DNA of 64,000 nucleotides from the NCBI RefSeq assembly GCF_001411555.2, contig NC_049916.1, forward strand, positions 28,414,558-28,478,557. The letters are read 5' to 3'. Source of the DNA: Juglans regia. Its lineage: Eukaryota > Streptophyta > Magnoliopsida > Fagales > Juglandaceae. Both the position numbers and the translations under genes were made by a program. This document shows, one piece after another, positions 39,156 through 51,815 of this stretch. Each line of letters opens with the position of its first letter. Within the stretch, counting starts at the first letter, position 1. Under the pieces are notes generated by a model that saw only the letters and a list, made by a program, of their open reading frames with translations, was not told the DNA's origin and ran no database searches.

Positions 39156-39767
39156 AGGTTAGAGATCCATTAATCTGAATACGAGAAACAGAGAAGGCTT
39201 AACAATTCGGATAACGTACTTTTCAACAGAAGGTAATGTATTTTGATTTTGGGCATATAACCTTAGTTCTTTATAAAAATTAAAACCACTAATCTTTTCT
39301 TCTGTTGGTTCTCACCTTCAAGGTTTTGAATCCTGTAAGTGTTAGGATTTGTGATGCAAATTGATATTATTGCTTATGAGGGAGGGGGAAAAATAAAAGA
39401 AAGAAAGGAAGTGGGAAAAATTAACTAAAATATTGAAGTCGGAAAGCTAGTGGATTTTCTATATATGCTAGAAACCAGATTTTGGTGCATGCCACTTGAG
39501 AATGTACACCCATCAGCTTCTCTTATTGTGGCTTCACAAATTTTAATAAAATGATGAAAGTGGACACGATCAGGACCCAAAAAAACGAGAGAGAATAGAA
39601 GTGTATATATCCGAAAGGTTTTCCATAGTTTGACCCGATTGCATAGAAAACCCGCCTGATCTTCCAATTTGTGCTTGAAACATATTCGATCCGCCAAAAA
39701 AGGATACTCAAATGTCCGGAAATGGGACCAACAATATGGCATATGTAAATAACACACGGGGCTAGGA

Positions 39768-40646
39768 TTATTCTGGGCAAAACGGCCTGTCCAAGCCATC
39801 TCTGTGGCTGGGAATGGAGAAGTGCCTTAACCTGCCTACTTGTTTCCTCATGTACCCATCGCAGAGAAATGCCTTGGAGAACTTATCCTCCACCTCCCTA
39901 TTCACATCATGCACAAACACATCAGTTTGATCTCCATCCACCCTATTCCTTGCCATCATCCCGGCTGTATATATAGCAGTCATCCTTCCCGGAGCCTCGT
40001 CATAATAACCTGTGGGTGCATCAACCATAATCAGATCCCATTTTGTTTCATAAACTTCAGTAGGCAAACCTTTCAGGGCGAGTTGACAGATTGAGTATCT
40101 TGGATCCCCAAGTGCTGTGCACTCAGGTCCCTTGCCAACATCGATGAGTTGATTCGCATGCTTCACCTTGCTATCGTATGTCAGATGATACGACTCCAGA
40201 GTGGGAAACCGGCGTTTGATTTGCTGAATCCATGCCTCGTCTTCCTCGATGAAAATTGTACGGCCACCATAGTTGAGTTCTGCCCACATTAGGCTATCAT
40301 GGCCTAGGCCAAAGACTAAGAAATTGCATGGTGATTTCTTTTCTAAAATTCTTGCTGTCACTGAGATCTCTTTGAATGTTTGTTGCGGGGTGATGGTTGA
40401 GGTTGAGTAGTGAATGAGTACTTGGGCTAGGGTGGGTGGGATCTTGGTGCAAGTTGAGCACTCTGTTGCCTTTGCATCTTTGGTTACACGACCTGAAGCA
40501 TTAGTTATGAAATTTGATGAAATGAGGGACTCGCTTTGGTTGGAAGTTGGGAAACATGATCTTAGCAGAAAAAAGAGGAAGAAAGCAATAAATACACCAA
40601 GAAGCAGGAACTTAAGGTTGGCGAATGGATGGGATTTAGGCCTCAT
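39768..40646 (-). CDS. GXM: Glucuronoxylan 4-O-methyltransferase (DUF579)
   Basis: Golgi type-II membrane enzyme that transfers a methyl group from S-adenosylmethionine to O-4 of glucuronic acid side chains on xylan in secondary cell walls. It is a single uninterrupted exon of 292 aa, matching the usual 280-300. A short basic N-terminus (MRPKSHPF) is followed by one membrane anchor at about 11-29 and a variable stem to about 60. The DUF579 domain follows: SPCNFLVFGLGHDSLMWAEL (105-123, SAM-binding loop), GGRTIFIEEDEAWI (127-140), WDLIMVDAPTGYYDEAPGRM (203-222) and TDVFVHDVNR (241-250), ending RPFCPE. This points to the GXM/GXMT branch rather than IRX15, which has a longer N-terminus. Which GXM paralogue it is cannot be told here. 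Confidence 0.92.
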   Translation of the reverse strand: MRPKSHPFANLKFLLLGVFIAFFLFFLLRSCFPTSNQSESLISSNFITNASGRVTKDAKATECSTCTKIPPTLAQVLIHYSTSTITPQQTFKEISVTARILEKKSPCNFLVFGLGHDSLMWAELNYGGRTIFIEEDEAWIQQIKRRFPTLESYHLTYDSKVKHANQLIDVGKGPECTALGDPRYSICQLALKGLPTEVYETKWDLIMVDAPTGYYDEAPGRMTAIYTAGMMARNRVDGDQTDVFVHDVNREVEDKFSKAFLCDGYMRKQVGRLRHFSIPSHRDGLDRPFCPE

Positions 40647-42364
40647 CTTTATTTATGGCTGTTTTAAATGATAAGGTGGGGAGAGAGATACAAGGAGAAA
40701 CTAAGAACTTGTTTTTGCTGTATCTGATTTTGGAAGTGGAGGAAAGGATAGGCTATGGAGCTTTGGGGACTAGCGCTGGCTGCGGAATGAACATTGAACA
40801 TGGAGTTGTATTTCAATTTTGAGTAGGAAGAAGATCGTGGGGGTTGAAATGGGGAGGAGAGAGGTGAAGGTAGTGCGATTATACGTACAGTGATGCTTGG
40901 GCATGAAGGGAATTAGGAGCAATATTAATTGGATGGGTGATGTAGACAAGAGATCTGCTCAAATTCTGGATGAAGCAAAACTGTGGTTGATAAATCAGCA
41001 AGTTAGGTGGATCGATCGAGTTCGATCTGCTGACGGTTCTTTATCTGAAATTTGTTGGTTAATCAATTGCTAGAAGACTCTGCGTATAAGACAACGTCTC
41101 AGCTGGCTCATGTATTCATGGTTATATATTAATATGATCTTCTGGCGAAGCTTATATATGCAGAAACGAACTTGGATCGCCATCATGTTAAGCCAACCAT
41201 GACTTTTCGAGTAAGACAGCATGCATGCATCATGTCTACGATCGAGTACGTGTGTGTGTGTATCTCACCGTCCTATTTTTTTAGTTCCCTTAATTTTCCT
41301 TTTCCTACGCTTGAGAAATAGTACAATATGAATTCATCAGAGAAAAAAAATAGAAAAACTCTGATTTGTGTGTGGTAATTACTACAACTGAAAAGTGAAG
41401 GATCTCTTATAATTCATACATACATACATATAATATATATACACACACACACGATGAGCTGCAAGCAATATTTAGAGCTAGGGCCTCTTTAGCGTCGTCC
41501 TCAAACATGATCTCGATCCTCAAGGCATGCATGAGACATGATTAATTGTCTGCAAAATCCCGTATTTAGTCCAGTTACACTGACATACTCCATACGCAGA
41601 CCCAGATCCCTTGAACAATGGAAACCCAGTGAACGTACGGCCCACAGATGGAGCCATTTTCTTTGAATTTCAGTGATCAAATGATCAAGAACCTAACTAT
41701 ATATATCTAGAAGAGATAAACTCGATTAATCTAGCGTTTCCAGGCACCTTATAAATTATTTCCAGATATAATATATGTGGCTGTTAATCCTTTTTATATT
41801 ATATATATATATCTCTTATATCTTAAAAACATCTATATGATATGAATACGAATGAATAGTAATTTATGTTTGACAATTTTTTTCTATCAATGCCCCTAGT
41901 GGTTGGGTCTTATTACAACCTTCTATTTGCTTTTTTGTTTTAGTTTTCGCGTGTGTACTTCTGTTAGCTACTATATTTACAATTTTACTCCTGTTTTTGT
42001 ATTTTAGTTTCAGCTGCTGATTACACTTTTGCCTCTTATATCCTATGCCTAATCGATTTTTCTCCAGTTCTATTCATTTCTTCTTTGCAAAGTACTCTGT
42101 CGACTGAATATTAATTTGTGTTTGGTGTCCCTCGTTCGTTTCCATGATTTCTTTTATTCTTTCAGTCACGATTTTGGTTCTTGTTTGTTGGATCATATAA
42201 TTAGATGCAGATATAGATCAATTCTAAAAGTAGCGCCAGTACAAAAACTTCAGTGTTCTCTTTATAAATTCTGTGAATAAGGAGAACACACCACCTCTAG
42301 ATACATAACCTCCAAAACTTTTTAACTGTCATTTCAATAACGAAAAAACAATTCTATGATATTT

Positions 42365-42560
42365 AGGTTGTGTTTGGATATTGAAGTGAGTTGAGTTGAG
42401 TTGAGATAATAAAATATTATTAGAATATTATTTTTTAATATTATTATTATTTTAAGATTTGAAAAAATTAAATTGTTTATTATATTTTGTGTTGGAATTT
42501 AAAAAAACTATAATGATAAATTAAGATGAGTTGAGATGAGTTAATCAACCAAACGAAGCC
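42365..42560. mobile_element. AT-rich MITE, best preserved copy
   Basis: The left end is GGTTGTGTTTGGATATTGAA and the inverted right end is GGCTTCGTTTGGTTGATTAA; both share GTTTGG. Just inside are GAGTTGAGTTGAGTTGAG on the left and GATGAGTTGAGATGAGTT on the right. The core is AATATTATTTTTTAATATTA. About 196 bp, with no coding. Confidence 0.6.
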
Positions 42561-43639
42561 TTGGTCGTTTAAGAAATAAACTATAATATGAATTCAAAAC
42601 ATGATCATCTATTTTCAAATTTGTTTCGACCTATAGTTTATTTAAACTTATTATTGTTTGAATTAGAAGTTTCTATATGGAATGAACTATATTGTTTTTG
42701 TAGTCCTTATCATTAACTTTTATTCTTCTACTCTAGATATTTATATTTTAAAATAATTTATTTTATAGTAATACATGCATGTAGTTCCACTGCTAGTATA
42801 TATATATATATGCTGCATGAAGAATTAATGGGGCCGCCTATCCACAGCAAGTATGGGACCACTGATGCTAATTTTCAGGAGAAAATATATTTACAATCGT
42901 GAATTGCGTAACCGTCGCGTAATCGCTTTGAAAAAAATGAATAAAATATAGGACCCACATAAAAAAAATTAATTTTTTAATAGTAGACTCCACTCTTTTT
43001 CAAAGCGATTACACGGCAGTTACGCACTTCACGGTTGTAGGTAGAATTACTCAATTTTCAGAGGCTACTTCATCGTCAATGATATCATCGATCGATATAT
43101 CCATTGAGGTTATTATTATATTGGAGTGTGCATGAAATCGCATATTGGACACCACCACTACTACTAGTCCGGTTTCTTCACTGCTATTTAACGCTCAAGT
43201 ACTACTTCTACTGCTGCTGCTGCCGCCGCCGCCTCCGTCGAACCGGAATAAGCCACATTCGGATTCTCCATTATTATTATTATTATCATGTAAAATTATG
43301 ACCATCATGTTGGAGATCTCTTGGATCTCAACTCCAGTCTCCCTCCCATCAATTAATTAAATATTAATTATTTAATTAATTGTTGATCAAGAATAATTAG
43401 CTTAGCTCAGCTGTATTCTAAGATCCTCCTTCATTCACATTCTTAATATCTATCTACGTATATATGGAAGCCAGATTTTCGTGATGTGTCATGTCGGATA
43501 ACTTAACGAAACTCTGACGGAAAGTTATAACTGAAAAACTAAAAACCAAAAGTTAAAAATTAAAAAATTCAGATAATCGTGAGATCATATGATTAAGGCA
43601 TCCGAATTAATTTTAAATTTAATCTAACATCTAAACACT

Positions 43640-43895
43640 CAATTCTAAAATTATTAAATTCATATAAATTTAAAACCTCTTTACACATAAGATTCATAAT
43701 TTTTTTCAACTCAAAATTTATTTACACATGAAATCCATAATATTTGTTAACTTCCTACAAATATATATAAATTCATTTTAACATTCAACCATATATAAAT
43801 TTATCTTAAGTGATCTTTATAAAACTCACTTCACAATTTCAACTCACTATTATTTATAAAAACTTCAATTTAACTCAATATCTAAATAAGACTTA
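43640..43895. mobile_element. AT-rich MITE copy, inverted and worn
   Basis: It ends with CTCACTTCACAATTTCAACTC, then CTCAATATCTAAATAAGACTT, the inverted terminal pattern of the 42.4-kb copy. The left limit is unclear. Confidence 0.35.
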
Positions 43896-44560
43896 AAAAA
43901 AATAGTGCTGCACCCATCGAGGATGCAGTGGTAGGTGTAGCGTAGCACGAGACTCATCTTGACAAGGGTAAAAAAGCTTTTTTTTTTTAATTTTTTTTTT
44001 ATATTTTTAAATATTTTAAAAAAAATTTACAATATTATTAAAAAATATTATTTTAATTATTAAAAAAAATTATCAAGATCCAAACGAGATCCAACTGTAC
44101 GTTAGACTAGCATTTTTCTAAATGACAAAAAATAATTGGTAATTAATCGGATGAGTTGGATTACTCTGTTGTTTAGAATAGTCCGTTCTACTTTTTGCTT
44201 GGTGTAATTTCAACTTTTTTGTCATTTTGTTATTCATATTTTTTAATATATTTAAATATTTTTAAAAAATAAAAAAATAATTCAATACACTTAAAATTAT
44301 TAAATAAAAAAAAAAAATTTACCTAACGATACATTTGGCCGGTATGTTTTGGGCAGAACAATAGACTTTTTCTAATCGGATATATTGTCTTTGTATTAAT
44401 GTAAGAGAAAGAGAGATACATGAAATGAAATAAAATTCATTCATATATATAACAAAAACAAAAGCACCTGTTATCGAAATAAACGCCGTCACGAAAACTG
44501 CCACGTAGGTTCGAATCAAACGAGGTCCTCAGTTCCGAACCTACAGGCTCGGAGATACAC

Positions 44561-46466
44561 AGCTGGAGACAGCCTGTCACCAACAAAGTCCCACTCACAC
44601 CTCTATTCCCCCTAACTACGTTGGCTCTCCCTGAGTCCCTCTCCCTCTGTCTCTCGCTCTGCTGTCTCTCCTCTCTGTGCGAATAGGGCTTCTCTGATCT
44701 CGTTTTGCGATACTTAGTTTATGCGGTTCGAGTTCCCCAGATCAGGATTCTGCCCGCTGTTTGCTCCCCATTGATCTAGGTTTTGCTCATTCCGGTACTG
44801 TTTCTAGATTCCAATTTTTTAATTGAGGTTTCTTTCAATATTGTAATCGATGCGTGGCATGCTTTGTTATATGCTTTCTAATCGGTTTCTTGCTGATTTT
44901 GTAGCTTACGTGGTTGTCATGCTGACGTATATGAGTTATTTATTTATTTATCATATATCTTATTTTTGTTTGCTGTCTAAAATGCCTAGATTTGAGGCTG
45001 TGGTTTTTGTTTTTATGATAGATATACTTGCGATCTGTTTTGTTACTGTGAAGCGGCGGAACATAGGATGAAATGACGTTAGCTATTTAAGTTTTTCTTT
45101 TGGTTTGAAAAAAATATGATTTTTCTTGGTTTGTATCAGGAAAAAATGTTATTTTTCCATAAAGATGTAGGGGCTGGTTGCAGTCTTTAGAGAAGCTATC
45201 TGGAAGCTTATTTCTCTTCCGGACGGCATTTTTAAAAACGTCATTTCCGAAAAGTTTTCATTTGCATGAATTTTACCCCAACTGTAGAGTTTGTGGAACT
45301 GTTAAAAAATTAACTGAAATAGTAATTGAAAAAGTGTTTTACTTTCCCGCATTAGGATAACTAGGGGCCAGGGCCTTCAGTTTGTAGGATCTTATTTTGT
45401 TGACGCGAGTTCAAGAGATATCTAAATTGACGTTATAGGCCATTTGATTCTAATAATATTGTGTAATGGAGGACAAAGTTCAGGGTCCATGGAGTAGTAA
45501 TAGAAGGCATTTAGATGAGTGTATTAAAGGTTCATTTTTTATATGATGTTCAGTACACCGTGCTGGGGCCAGTTGTTTCTTATCATGCAAAGTCTTGCAT
45601 TGAACTTGTGCTCTCTTGAGAATTGTTTGGGTAACTAGTAAGTAACGTCGATGCAATGATGTTTTGAAATTCTGTTTTTCACTCGAATCAAGTAGGTTTG
45701 GCTGAGATGCTTAATGAAGTAACATTGGTAATTTTGATATTTAGAGGAATCTTTACTTCGAACGCATGTAAAATCTATTTTCTCGTTTTTTTTTTTTTTG
45801 TGAACTACAGAACGTTTAAAACCAACAGTTGCGGAAGAGTGACTATTTTCTGGGTTTGTTTTATTTTTTTCTTGTTTCTGTTTGCTCTCCTATCAATTCA
45901 ATTTTATTAAGCCAACATACGGGTGAGGGAAAGTTAGATCTTTTGATTGAAGACTGAAGATCTTGTTATGCTTTTTACGTGGCGTGGAATTCCTTTGTTC
46001 TTGTTCTCTGAATATTTTTCATTATCATAGTTGATGTTTTGTCTCGAGGACAGATTATTTCTGTTTTATTTGGCATAAAAAAAATTTGGCAACCTGAGAC
46101 ATGTACTACCCTTTTCATTTTCTTTGTTGGCTCATGGTTTCTTTTTATATATTGTAGGTATTTTGATTGGATGATCAACTGTAGAGCCCAGACAAGGCTG
46201 TTGACATATTGATATATGGTTTTGTTTCTCATATATATGAACTCAGGGTAGGTGCCGCATGGGTGCTGTTGGCAAGGTTGCTGAATCATCATGCTGAGCA
46301 ATTGATTGTTTATAGTTAATTTGAGGTCAATGAGCATCCTCTGGTATTACTTTGGAAGCTATTTCTATTATTCTCCTTAATTCTGGGAAGGAAGAGTACA
46401 CTCTACTAGAGGAATTTTTTGTATCCATGCTGGCCGAGAGCATGCGTGGAATCTGTGCTTCGGGTA
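44561..46466 (+). other. Probable 5' UTR and leader introns of the seven-TM gene
   Basis: The CT-rich segment 44600-44700 looks like a transcription start region. A donor-like site near 44793 (CCG|GTACTG) and an acceptor-like ACTCAG at 46243-46248 would remove most of the stretch. No coding frame that I recognise lies between; T-rich sequence dominates. Confidence 0.4.
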
Positions 46467-47654
46467 ATGCCCCTGACGAGATTTTCTGCCGATGCATTCG
46501 GTGTGGTGACAATTTGTCTAGTTGCATTCTTAATTGTACTTGGTTTGCTGTGCATTATTTACTCGGTCTACTTCCGGTCTCGTATTCGTAGCTCAGGTTG
46601 TATTCAACTCAGTTACTTTAGTGGTCCTTGGATCATCCGGATTACATTCATCTTGTTTGCAATTTGGTGGGGTTTTGGTGAGGTGATACGGCTAAGTTTG
46701 TTGAGACGTGCTCTTAACTTGAAATGGCAGGAAACTGTTTGCAAAGGCTACATTGTCTCAAATCTAGGGTTTGCAGAACCTTGCCTCTTTCTCACCCTCG
46801 TGTTTCTCCTGAGAGCGCCCTTGCAGAAGACACAGCTGGGAATTCTAAACGGAAGATGGAATGGGAAAACAGCAGGTTATGTTCTTCTCTGCTGCCTTCC
46901 TGTGTTCACTCTGCAGCTCTTCGTTATTTTAATTGGACCCCAGTTAAACAAGGATAAGAGTTACCTGAGAAAGCTGCCCCATTATTTTTTGAGTACGGCT
47001 GCCGCTTCTAGGACGGGAATAACTGATGATATGGCCCTCTGCACTTACCCCTTACTGAGTACCATATTCCTAGGGATTTTTGCCATGATCCTCACTGCCT
47101 ACTTGTTTTGGCTTGGAAGTCGGATATTGAAATTGGTGATCAATAAGAGTTTGCAGAAGAGAGTTTACACATTGGTATTCTCCGTTTCAAGTTTCCTACC
47201 ATTGAGGGTTCTTTTCCTTGGTTTATCTGTTTTGTCTAAACCAGAGCATTTTCTGTTTGAAACTCTTGTTTTGCTGGCTTTTCTTGCTCTTTTATGTTGT
47301 GCCGGGCTGTGTATATGCATGCTTGTGTACTACCCAGTTGCAGATTCTTTAGCCCTGGGAAATCTACAGGACATAGAGGCTAGGAGGGTTGATGATGATC
47401 ACAATGATGGCATCTCTCTTATCGCTAACCATAGCCATCCTGAAGAAAGCAGTCAAGTTAGTCCAAGTAGAAATTCTGATGCGTCAACAAAGCGGGGATC
47501 TATATCTTTCCGGACTTTTGAGAAAGATGGGACTTCAACAGGGGCATTCGTAGAGCTGAGTCTGTTCTCTCATAGTAGGGATGCAACCCCACTAGGATCG
47601 CCTCCACATCCTGGCTGGCCAATGCGTGCTTCTGTACAAGTTCCTGCACCCTAA
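46467..47654 (+). CDS. Plant seven-transmembrane protein, unknown function
   Basis: One coding exon of 395 aa if started at the Met of MPLTRFSADAFGVV. The open frame extends 16 codons upstream to 46419, but that part (MYPCWPRACVE...) looks like leader. Seven hydrophobic segments lie at about 12-36, 56-79, 98-115, 137-157, 190-216, 233-255 and 264-288. A hydrophilic, Ser-rich cytosol-like tail of about 105 residues ends in a proline-rich piece. The central SYFSGPWIIRITFILFAIWW and KGYIVSNLGFAEPCLF stretches resemble uncharacterised multi-pass plant proteins I have seen annotated only as transmembrane or GPCR-like. No catalytic motif is visible. The leader probably starts near 44570-44700 (CT-rich) and contains one or more introns, since about 1.8 kb of AT-rich sequence without a frame precedes the ATG. 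Confidence 0.8.
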   Translation: MPLTRFSADAFGVVTICLVAFLIVLGLLCIIYSVYFRSRIRSSGCIQLSYFSGPWIIRITFILFAIWWGFGEVIRLSLLRRALNLKWQETVCKGYIVSNLGFAEPCLFLTLVFLLRAPLQKTQLGILNGRWNGKTAGYVLLCCLPVFTLQLFVILIGPQLNKDKSYLRKLPHYFLSTAAASRTGITDDMALCTYPLLSTIFLGIFAMILTAYLFWLGSRILKLVINKSLQKRVYTLVFSVSSFLPLRVLFLGLSVLSKPEHFLFETLVLLAFLALLCCAGLCICMLVYYPVADSLALGNLQDIEARRVDDDHNDGISLIANHSHPEESSQVSPSRNSDASTKRGSISFRTFEKDGTSTGAFVELSLFSHSRDATPLGSPPHPGWPMRASVQVPAP

Positions 47655-49277
47655 AATCAAGGGAGAATTTGAGTACTTAAGTGAATATCAATTTTGTGTT
47701 AAAGAAAAACTGATTGTAAAGGATGTAGCTGAAATAAGGATATTAATTCTTGGTTTGTTTTCTAATTTTAGATATGATGGTTTTCCTTGGGAGGAATTTA
47801 TGATCCGTGTTTCTATTTTATCTTTTTACCATTTCTATAAGAAAAATTTTGGTTCCATTCTTGGTCAGACTCTCTCTTAATAAAGGCCATGTTAGGTCGT
47901 AACTTGGTTGGTTCAAATAATGTTTTCTGCTTTCTTTTCTTTGTTGATGTTTTATTTTTTAATCATGATAAATAATATTTTTGGTGCTGATAAAGCTATT
48001 TTGTTGAATGATCTGGCTGCTGTTCGTGAGATTAAGCTTCGATTGCTTTCTCAATTCATTATTATAATTTTTTTAAATTTCAATACAAAATATAATAAAT
48101 AATTTATTTTTTTAAATATTAAAATATTAATAATATTAAAAAATAATATTTTAATAATATTTTATTAATTCAATTCAGTTTAATATTCAAATGCAGCTTA
48201 AAAGAAAATAGTGTCTAAGATGACATAACTTCTAATCTTCAAAATGGAAAATAGCATTTTAGATGGCATAACTTCTAATCTTCAAAATGAAGGTCTCGAG
48301 TTCGAAACCTATCTCCTTACAAAGAATTGTATCTCTAAATTAATTAGTTATTATAATTTTGTTCGTCCTTTTATCTCTAGCGTATTATCACGGTTATGAA
48401 AATCAATTTATGTGTTGTAAGATGTAACTTATAAAATTTCTCGGACTTATAATGGTGCAATTAAAGAAAAATATTTTAGAAATATTAATATTTATTTATA
48501 AAGTGACATTATTGTAAAATAGTTATTTCTTGTTTTGATTCTTATCAACTGCGCGTCTATTTCAGAAATAGAAGGCCCACGATGTTTGTATCATTAGTAA
48601 AGTACAAAATTACTGCTTGGTTACAACCACAAATTAAAACTAACAGAAGAGAATTTCAGCCAACCAAGACATCCACAAGCATAGGACCACCAACCGTTTC
48701 CTTCCTCTAAATAAACTCCTCTGCTTATTATAACCCCTACCCTTACCCCCTCTCTCCCTCTTTCCCCTTTTTCAAACTTAATTCTTCCCAGCAAAAGACC
48801 AAACATTTATAAATAAACAAAAGAACATAAGACTCCTCCTGTTTTGTGAGGAGATCTATTTTGTAGTAGTGAGGGCGGTTTTCTGATTAATGGGAAAACC
48901 GCTTTAATACAAGATTCCCAGCCTCATCAAATCATCCATGCTGAAATCTCAAGACTTGGTATTTTTCTAGTTTCTTTAGTGACACCCTATATTCGCTCCC
49001 TACCCTTACCCCCCAATTCTTGGCAAATGTCATTGTTTTCATATGATTTCATTGCGGCTACTGGAAACAAAATTTGATCAGCGTGTTATCTTTTTGCTTA
49101 TTGTAATTTTGAGTTCTTTGTAAATACCCCTCATCATTTCGTTCCACTTCAATTCACAGTGGAAATATTTTTGGTTATGCATGCATCTTGAAGGACTCGA
49201 ATTTTCATATTATGAGTTGGGTTTTGACAACGGATTTAGAATTGTAAAGGCAGATTTACACATTCCATTTTTTCATA
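47655..49277. other. 3' UTR of the seven-TM gene and spacer
   Basis: Holds the 3' UTR, then a MITE-like AT-rich piece at about 48020-48200, then spacer to the broken kinase. A 30-bp sequence, TAGCATTTTAGATGGCATAACTTC-like, is repeated at 48208-48237 and 48250-48280. No gene seen. Confidence 0.45.
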
Positions 49278-50281
49278 ATGAAAAGAGCAGAAAAGATGGG
49301 CAGAGATTGTCAATGCACTACTCTTCACTCTGATGAATGGGTGCAGGGGAAGCTGGTTGGATCAGGGTCTTTTGGCAATGTCCACTTGGCCATGAGCAAA
49401 GCCACTGGAGGACTTTTTGTTGGGAAATCTTCGCAGTCTGGGGTTGGACTAGAGGCATTAGAGAATGAGGCTAAAATCCTCTAGAGTTTGAATTCTAGGT
49501 ATATTGTCCGATGTATAGGGATGGATTTCATGAGGGGATCAAATGGTGGACACAAACTCAATGTCTTTATGGAGTACATGGTAGGGGGTAGTTTGTCAGA
49601 TGTGGCAGAAAAATTTTGTGGAGTGCTAGAAGAAAAAGTGATTAAGTTGTATACAAGAGAGATTCTTCTTGGTATTAAGTATCTTCATGAGAGTGGAATC
49701 GTGCATTGTGATCTTAAGAGCAAGAATGTGCTTTTGGGTTCATCCGGGGATATCAAATTGGCCGATTTTGGTTGTGCAAAGAGGTTGGAGGGATTTATGG
49801 GTAATAGGGGTCTGGGACTCCATTATGGATGGCTCCTGAAGTTTTGAGAAATGAAGGATTGGATTTTGCTTCGGATATTTGGTCACTGGGATGCACGGTG
49901 ATTGAAATGGCAATCGGCAGGCCTCCTTGGGATGATAAGCTCTTTAATCCAATGGCTGCAGTTCTAAAGATTGCATGCAGCGATGTGACACCTCAATTTC
50001 CAACTCAATTCTCAAAGGAGGGGTTGGATTTTTTGGCCAAGTGCTTGGAGAGAGAGCCCGAAAGAAGGTGGATAGCTGAGAAGTTGCTTAACCATCCATT
50101 TGTTTCTAGGAATTCAACGAGGACACATACAAGGCCGGAACCAGCATGCTCTCTAGCAAGTATCTTCGACTTTGGGATTTATGATTCAGAGAGCGGTAAT
50201 GCAGATGCTTTCCGAAGCAAAAATGCATTCTCATGGTCTCTGTGTTGTTGTAGTGAGAGAAACAAAACAGTAAGAAGATAG
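49278..50281 (+). pseudogene. MAPKKK-like protein kinase, disrupted
   Basis: An intronless kinase of the small plant MAPKKK group (MAPKKK17/18/20-like). The N-terminal lobe, with the glycine loop GKLVGSGSFGNVHLA and Lys in FVGKSS, is read from 49278. A TAG stops it at 49482-49484; the same frame then continues SLNSRYIVRCIGMDF, HESGIVHCDLKSKNVLL and the metal motif LADFGCAKR. Near 49800-49815 the frame shifts: expected GTPLWMAPEVL appears one frame over and runs to the stop at 50281, through SDIWSLGCTVIEMAIGRPPW and HPFV. All catalytic landmarks are still there, so damage is two small lesions in an otherwise well kept gene. TAG is one C-to-T change from CAG. It is either a young pseudogene or an assembly/sequencing error. 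Confidence 0.8.
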
Positions 50282-51815
50282 CAGACAAGGAGTGAGTTAG
50301 CTTCGTCGGAGATTTGGATTACTGTTAGATCCCATGTTACTTGTTGAAGTTTGGGCCAGATCATTTGGAGAAAAAAGTAGATTTATAGAGAGTGAAAGTG
50401 TAGACTGATTTGAATGTACAGCTCTAAAGTAGAGAGAGCTAGGTTACCAAGTTTGTCAGTTGTTTTCCTAGAGCATTTTAATTTTTTCCTTGGACAGTAT
50501 CAAGCTTTTGCTTTGAATTTTGCACCCTCATCAAGTTTCTCATTTTAGGAAAGCTCATGTCAAAACTTTCCGAGATTCTAATTGTTGCAATCAATTCCAC
50601 TCATTTGGCTCCAAGAGTTCTCTCTTTCTCCGTTCCAGCCCAACAGAAGCTGCAGTACCGGTGCAGCCAATTTAATTAGTGAAAAGGTAAAATCATCTTT
50701 GGCCAATGCAAATGACAGGTTTGGAACGCATTTAATCGGATAAAGTTAATATGTGGAAGTTTCGGATGTCATGTCGTCGTTGCTTTCAGATTCCGCTCTT
50801 CAGTTCAGTAACTGACATCCCCTCTTTTTTTGGGGTTCTACCCTTTCCCTTTCCCTACTTAATTTGGAAAAACATCCACAATCAGCCCTACGAGAGGATA
50901 GCCCTCAGAACCATGCCCCATGATTTTGGGAGTCGGATAATCTAAATATGAAACAGGTGCAAGCAGAACAAATTTACAACCACCATTCACTCAATCACAA
51001 CTCTATGCGATAAAGCCTCTGATCATGATTCAAAAGAAGCAATAAAATCTAGATGGCCAAAAAAACCTGTGTGAAATACGTTGTCGGCAGCAAAACCTCG
51101 ATCGAAAGTGCAAGGGAATTCAATTCAAGGGAGAAACCCATCTCTCAGTCAAATTAATGAAACAACTCAATTCAAGGAAGAAACATCCAGCTCCATTGCA
51201 TAACTCCTAACCCCATGCCCCCGCACCGCAGTCAGAGTTCCAATTACTCGTGTTTTGCCTTTCCTTTTCCCTCAATTGTTTCAGTCAACTGTGAACCATC
51301 GTAAGACAACAAACAGATATATAAATGAATGATGGCCACGTTATGAAAGACACAGAGCTATCGTCAAATTAATCCTCCACTTGCTTCTAAGCATACCACT
51401 GCCTCTACAAACATCTCGTCTCCCATCCTGAATGCCAAAATGATCTAATCTACTCAATCGCAAACACATCAGTATGCATACAGTAAAAAAAGTTATACTT
51501 CTATATACTTTTGTACATATTGGAACCCAACCGAAACAGATGATCCATATGGACAGGCATTTATGATGATGTCTACAAAAGAGGACAACTAGTATAAAAT
51601 ATCTTGCATGCACCAAAACTACCAAAATGTCATGCAAAGACTGCCATTCCACACGCTAGCTCCAAGCCTTTGTAGAAAGTGGTTTTCCTCCCATAATCTT
51701 CCTTTAGAAATCCCCCCGACTCTTTTTTCCTCTTTTCTTTTGGGCCAAATTTTGGCATGTTACCTTCCCCTTTCCATGAGAACTCAAGAATGATATTTTT
51801 CAGAATAGTATTAAC
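50282..51815. other. Convergent spacer between kinase pseudogene and FRS11
   Basis: Contains the kinase 3' end and, from about 51815 leftwards, the FRS11 3' UTR. Open frames here are short and overlapping. Nothing else recognised. Confidence 0.45.

Larger units (their letters stand above)
40670..44560. other. AT-rich intergenic spacer
   Basis: About 3.9 kb between GXM and the seven-TM gene. It holds the GXM upstream region, an RY-like GCATGCATGCATCATG at 41219-41234, TA and AC microsatellites (about 41425-41453, 42797-42812) and MITE copies at 42365-42560 and about 43640-43895. Trinucleotide runs lie at 43145-43290 (ACC, TGC, CCG, TTA). An AT-rich piece at 44225-44310 is shared with 13815-13915. 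The open frames over the trinucleotide runs are low complexity and I do not call them genes. Confidence 0.5.

Noticed and set aside
43104..43360. Open frames with poly-Leu/Pro and, on the minus strand, poly-Ala
   Set aside because: Entirely produced by TGC, CCG and TTA runs; no conserved motif and no splice context.
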